Assembly (NCBI GenBank): GCA_013812565.1 | Contig: JACCTF010001088.1 | Location: forward strand, 1 to 7,445 | DNA: 7,445 bases | Reading direction: 5' to 3' | DNA from: Pyrinomonadaceae bacterium | GTDB taxonomy: Bacteria; Acidobacteriota; Blastocatellia; Pyrinomonadales; Pyrinomonadaceae | Part shown: positions 6,460 through 7,445 of the stretch, piece after piece | How positions within the stretch are numbered: the first letter of the stretch is position 1 | Layout: every line of letters starts with the position of its first letter | The notes under the pieces: generated by a model | Told to the model about the DNA's origin: nothing | What the model saw: the letters and a program-made list of their open reading frames with translations, nothing else | Databases searched by the model: none | Translations under genes and position numbers: made by a program

Positions 6460-6475
6460 CGTTGGCAGACCAACG
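6460..6475. repeat. Stem-loop in the hydrogenase leader region
   Basis: CGTTGG (6460-6465) and CCAACG (6470-6475) pair perfectly around a CAGA tetraloop, about 20 bases before the TATAAT at 6497. It may be an operator or RNA hairpin; no T-run follows. Confidence 0.3.
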
Positions 6476-6496
6476 CAACTAATAGATGATTGCTCT

Positions 6497-6530
6497 TATA
6501 ATCGGCACAGTTATTAACTGCTGAATAACT
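6497..6530 (+). promoter_or_regulatory. Possible hydrogenase promoter with palindromes at the start site
   Basis: A perfect -10 consensus TATAAT (6497-6502) is followed by a 13-base palindrome, CAGTTATTAACTG (6508-6520). That palindrome overlaps a second dyad, AGTTATT (6509-6515) with AATAACT (6524-6530). A start site would fall near 6509, so a protein bound there could block or tune transcription. No good -35 is seen at 17 bases, which is compatible with activator dependence or with a chance match. Confidence 0.35.
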
Positions 6531-6592
6531 TTCTTGCAATTCCTCAGAACGAATAAGGGCGGTGCAAGTGGTACGTCGATACATTGATGTCG

Positions 6593-6608
6593 GTAGCGAA
6601 AGCGCTAC
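6593..6608. repeat. Stem-loop 160 bases before the hydrogenase gene
   Basis: GTAGCG (6593-6598) pairs with CGCTAC (6603-6608) around AAAG. If transcription starts near 6509 this hairpin would be in the leader RNA. No function can be assigned. Confidence 0.3.
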
Positions 6609-6768
6609 TCGAATCCTTGTGCAACTGCGTTTTTCGCAATCACCTGAATCATGACATTCTGTTTCTTGGAATAAAAATAGAGACGGCGCGGTTTACCAAC
6701 AACAAGCGGAAGCAAACTGTGTTAACCGACCTCGACTGCAAGATTAGCAATGGAAGGAAGGGGCAACC

Positions 6769-7445
6769 ATGTCAGCAGAAGCGGTTCCTTACGGGCGCGT
6801 AACGCAGCGTCCGCCGGCGGTCAAAGAAATTCACATCCTGTGGATCACAGCCGGACTGAGTTGCGACGGCGATACGATTTCGATCACCGCCGCGACGCAG
6901 CCGAGCATCGAGGATGTCATCCTGGGAGCGATCCCGGGACTCCCGAAAGTCCATTTGCACAACCCTGTCTTAGCTTATGAAGTCGGCGACGACTTTATGA
7001 AGTACTGGTACAGGGCGGAGCAGGGGTTGATTGACCCGTTCGTCCTTGTCGTCGAGGGTTCGATCCCGAACGAGAAGATCAACGGCGAAGGCTACTGGGC
7101 TGCGCTCGGAACCGATGCGATGACGGGGCAGCCGATCACGACTAACGAGTGGATCGATCGTCTCGCACCGAAAGCTCTTGGCATTGTCGCCTGCGGAACC
7201 TGCGCCACGTACGGCGGCATTCACGCGATGGAAGGGAACCCCACCGGCGCGATGGGACTAGCGGATTACCTGGGGTGGGACTGGCGTTCCAAAGCGGGAC
7301 TGCCGATCGTGAACGTTCCGGGCTGCCCGGTGCAGCCAGATAACATGATGGAGACGTTGCTCTATCTTTTATATCAAGTGGCCGGTCTCGCGCCGCTCAT
7401 CCCGCTGGATGATCAACTGCGCCCGACATGGCTGTTTGGCAAGAC
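6769..7445 (+). CDS. hhyS: [NiFe]-hydrogenase group 1h small subunit, 3' end missing
   Basis: Electron-transfer subunit of an oxygen-tolerant, high-affinity H2-uptake hydrogenase that can oxidise H2 at atmospheric levels; it pairs with the NiFe large subunit, expected just downstream. The first 225 residues are visible; family members run to roughly 350. The start at 6769 follows AAGGAAGGGG by 5 bases, with an in-frame stop (TAG, 6745) shortly upstream. LWITAGLSCDGD (25-35) gives the proximal-cluster motif CxxD (C32, D35) in place of the usual CxxC. ACGTCATYGG (C145) and PGCPVQP (C186) give the other proximal ligands, so the cluster is 3Cys-1Asp, the mark of group 1h. There is no Tat signal peptide, consistent with group 1h enzymes. 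The medial and distal cluster region lies beyond the window. The nickel genes upstream would supply its active site. H2-oxidising function is inferred from family. Confidence 0.93.
   Translation, partial: MSAEAVPYGRVTQRPPAVKEIHILWITAGLSCDGDTISITAATQPSIEDVILGAIPGLPKVHLHNPVLAYEVGDDFMKYWYRAEQGLIDPFVLVVEGSIPNEKINGEGYWAALGTDAMTGQPITTNEWIDRLAPKALGIVACGTCATYGGIHAMEGNPTGAMGLADYLGWDWRSKAGLPIVNVPGCPVQPDNMMETLLYLLYQVAGLAPLIPLDDQLRPTWLFGK

Larger units (their letters stand above)
6066..6768. other. Long non-coding region between the receptor and hydrogenase genes
   Basis: 703 bases with no convincing gene; open frames at 6166-6360 and 6584-6802 look random. It holds a weak AT-rich hairpin after the receptor (6082-6099), the 11-base repeat array (6243-6286), a GC-rich hairpin (6460-6475), a TATAAT with overlapping palindromes (6497-6530) and a hairpin at 6593-6608. 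Such a long region implies complex control or a long leader for the hydrogenase operon. Confidence 0.6.

Noticed and set aside
6584..6802. 72-codon open frame running into hhyS
   Set aside because: It overlaps the start of hhyS in another frame, and its sequence is not protein-like.

Overview
The window reads as a nickel-supply locus leading into an uptake hydrogenase. All six genes lie on the + strand, and both end genes are cut by the window edges. A TonB-dependent receptor and a periplasmic-type Cu,Zn superoxide dismutase show a Gram-negative cell envelope. A group 1h (formerly group 5, 'actinobacterial-type') [NiFe]-hydrogenase small subunit in such a background, together with moderate GC content, suggests Acidobacteriota (Blastocatellia-like). 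That assignment is inference, not proven by the window.

Layout: (1) 1-1441, the 3' part of a polytopic nickel/cobalt transporter. It joins the second half of an RcnA/NicO-type domain to a separate module carrying the NiCoT HX4DH motif (HATDADH), with two very His-rich loops. (2) 1608-2285, an exported Cu,Zn superoxide dismutase (sodC) with an acidic tail. (3) 2343-2546, a 67-residue protein that is one third histidine, probably a cytoplasmic metal buffer. (4) 2547-2868, a structured intergenic region. (5) 2869-3393, the nickel-responsive regulator NikR with all four nickel ligands and an extra His-rich C-terminal tail. (6) 3633-6065, a TonB-dependent receptor with a carboxypeptidase-regulatory-like N-terminal domain, probably the outer-membrane nickel port. 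(7) 6066-6768, a 703-base non-coding stretch with several inverted repeats. (8) 6769 to the window end, the hydrogenase small subunit with the CxxD proximal-cluster motif of group 1h.

Working together: the receptor would bring nickel (free or chelated) across the outer membrane and the NicO/NiCoT fusion would move it across the inner membrane. The His-rich protein, the His-rich loops and the NikR tail would bind it in reserve, NikR would sense it, and the hydrogenase would be the main consumer. SodC may protect the envelope during aerobic H2 oxidation.

The most interesting non-coding signal is a pair of arrays of 11-base direct repeats. One lies upstream of nikR (units at 2699, 2710, 2721, 2732) and one upstream of the hydrogenase (units at 6243, 6254, 6265, 6276). 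They share a core like yCTTAC, the same exact 11-base phase and matching flanks. This looks like a binding array for a response regulator of the OmpR/PhoB type that would couple nikR and hydrogenase expression. It is not the palindromic operator expected of NikR.
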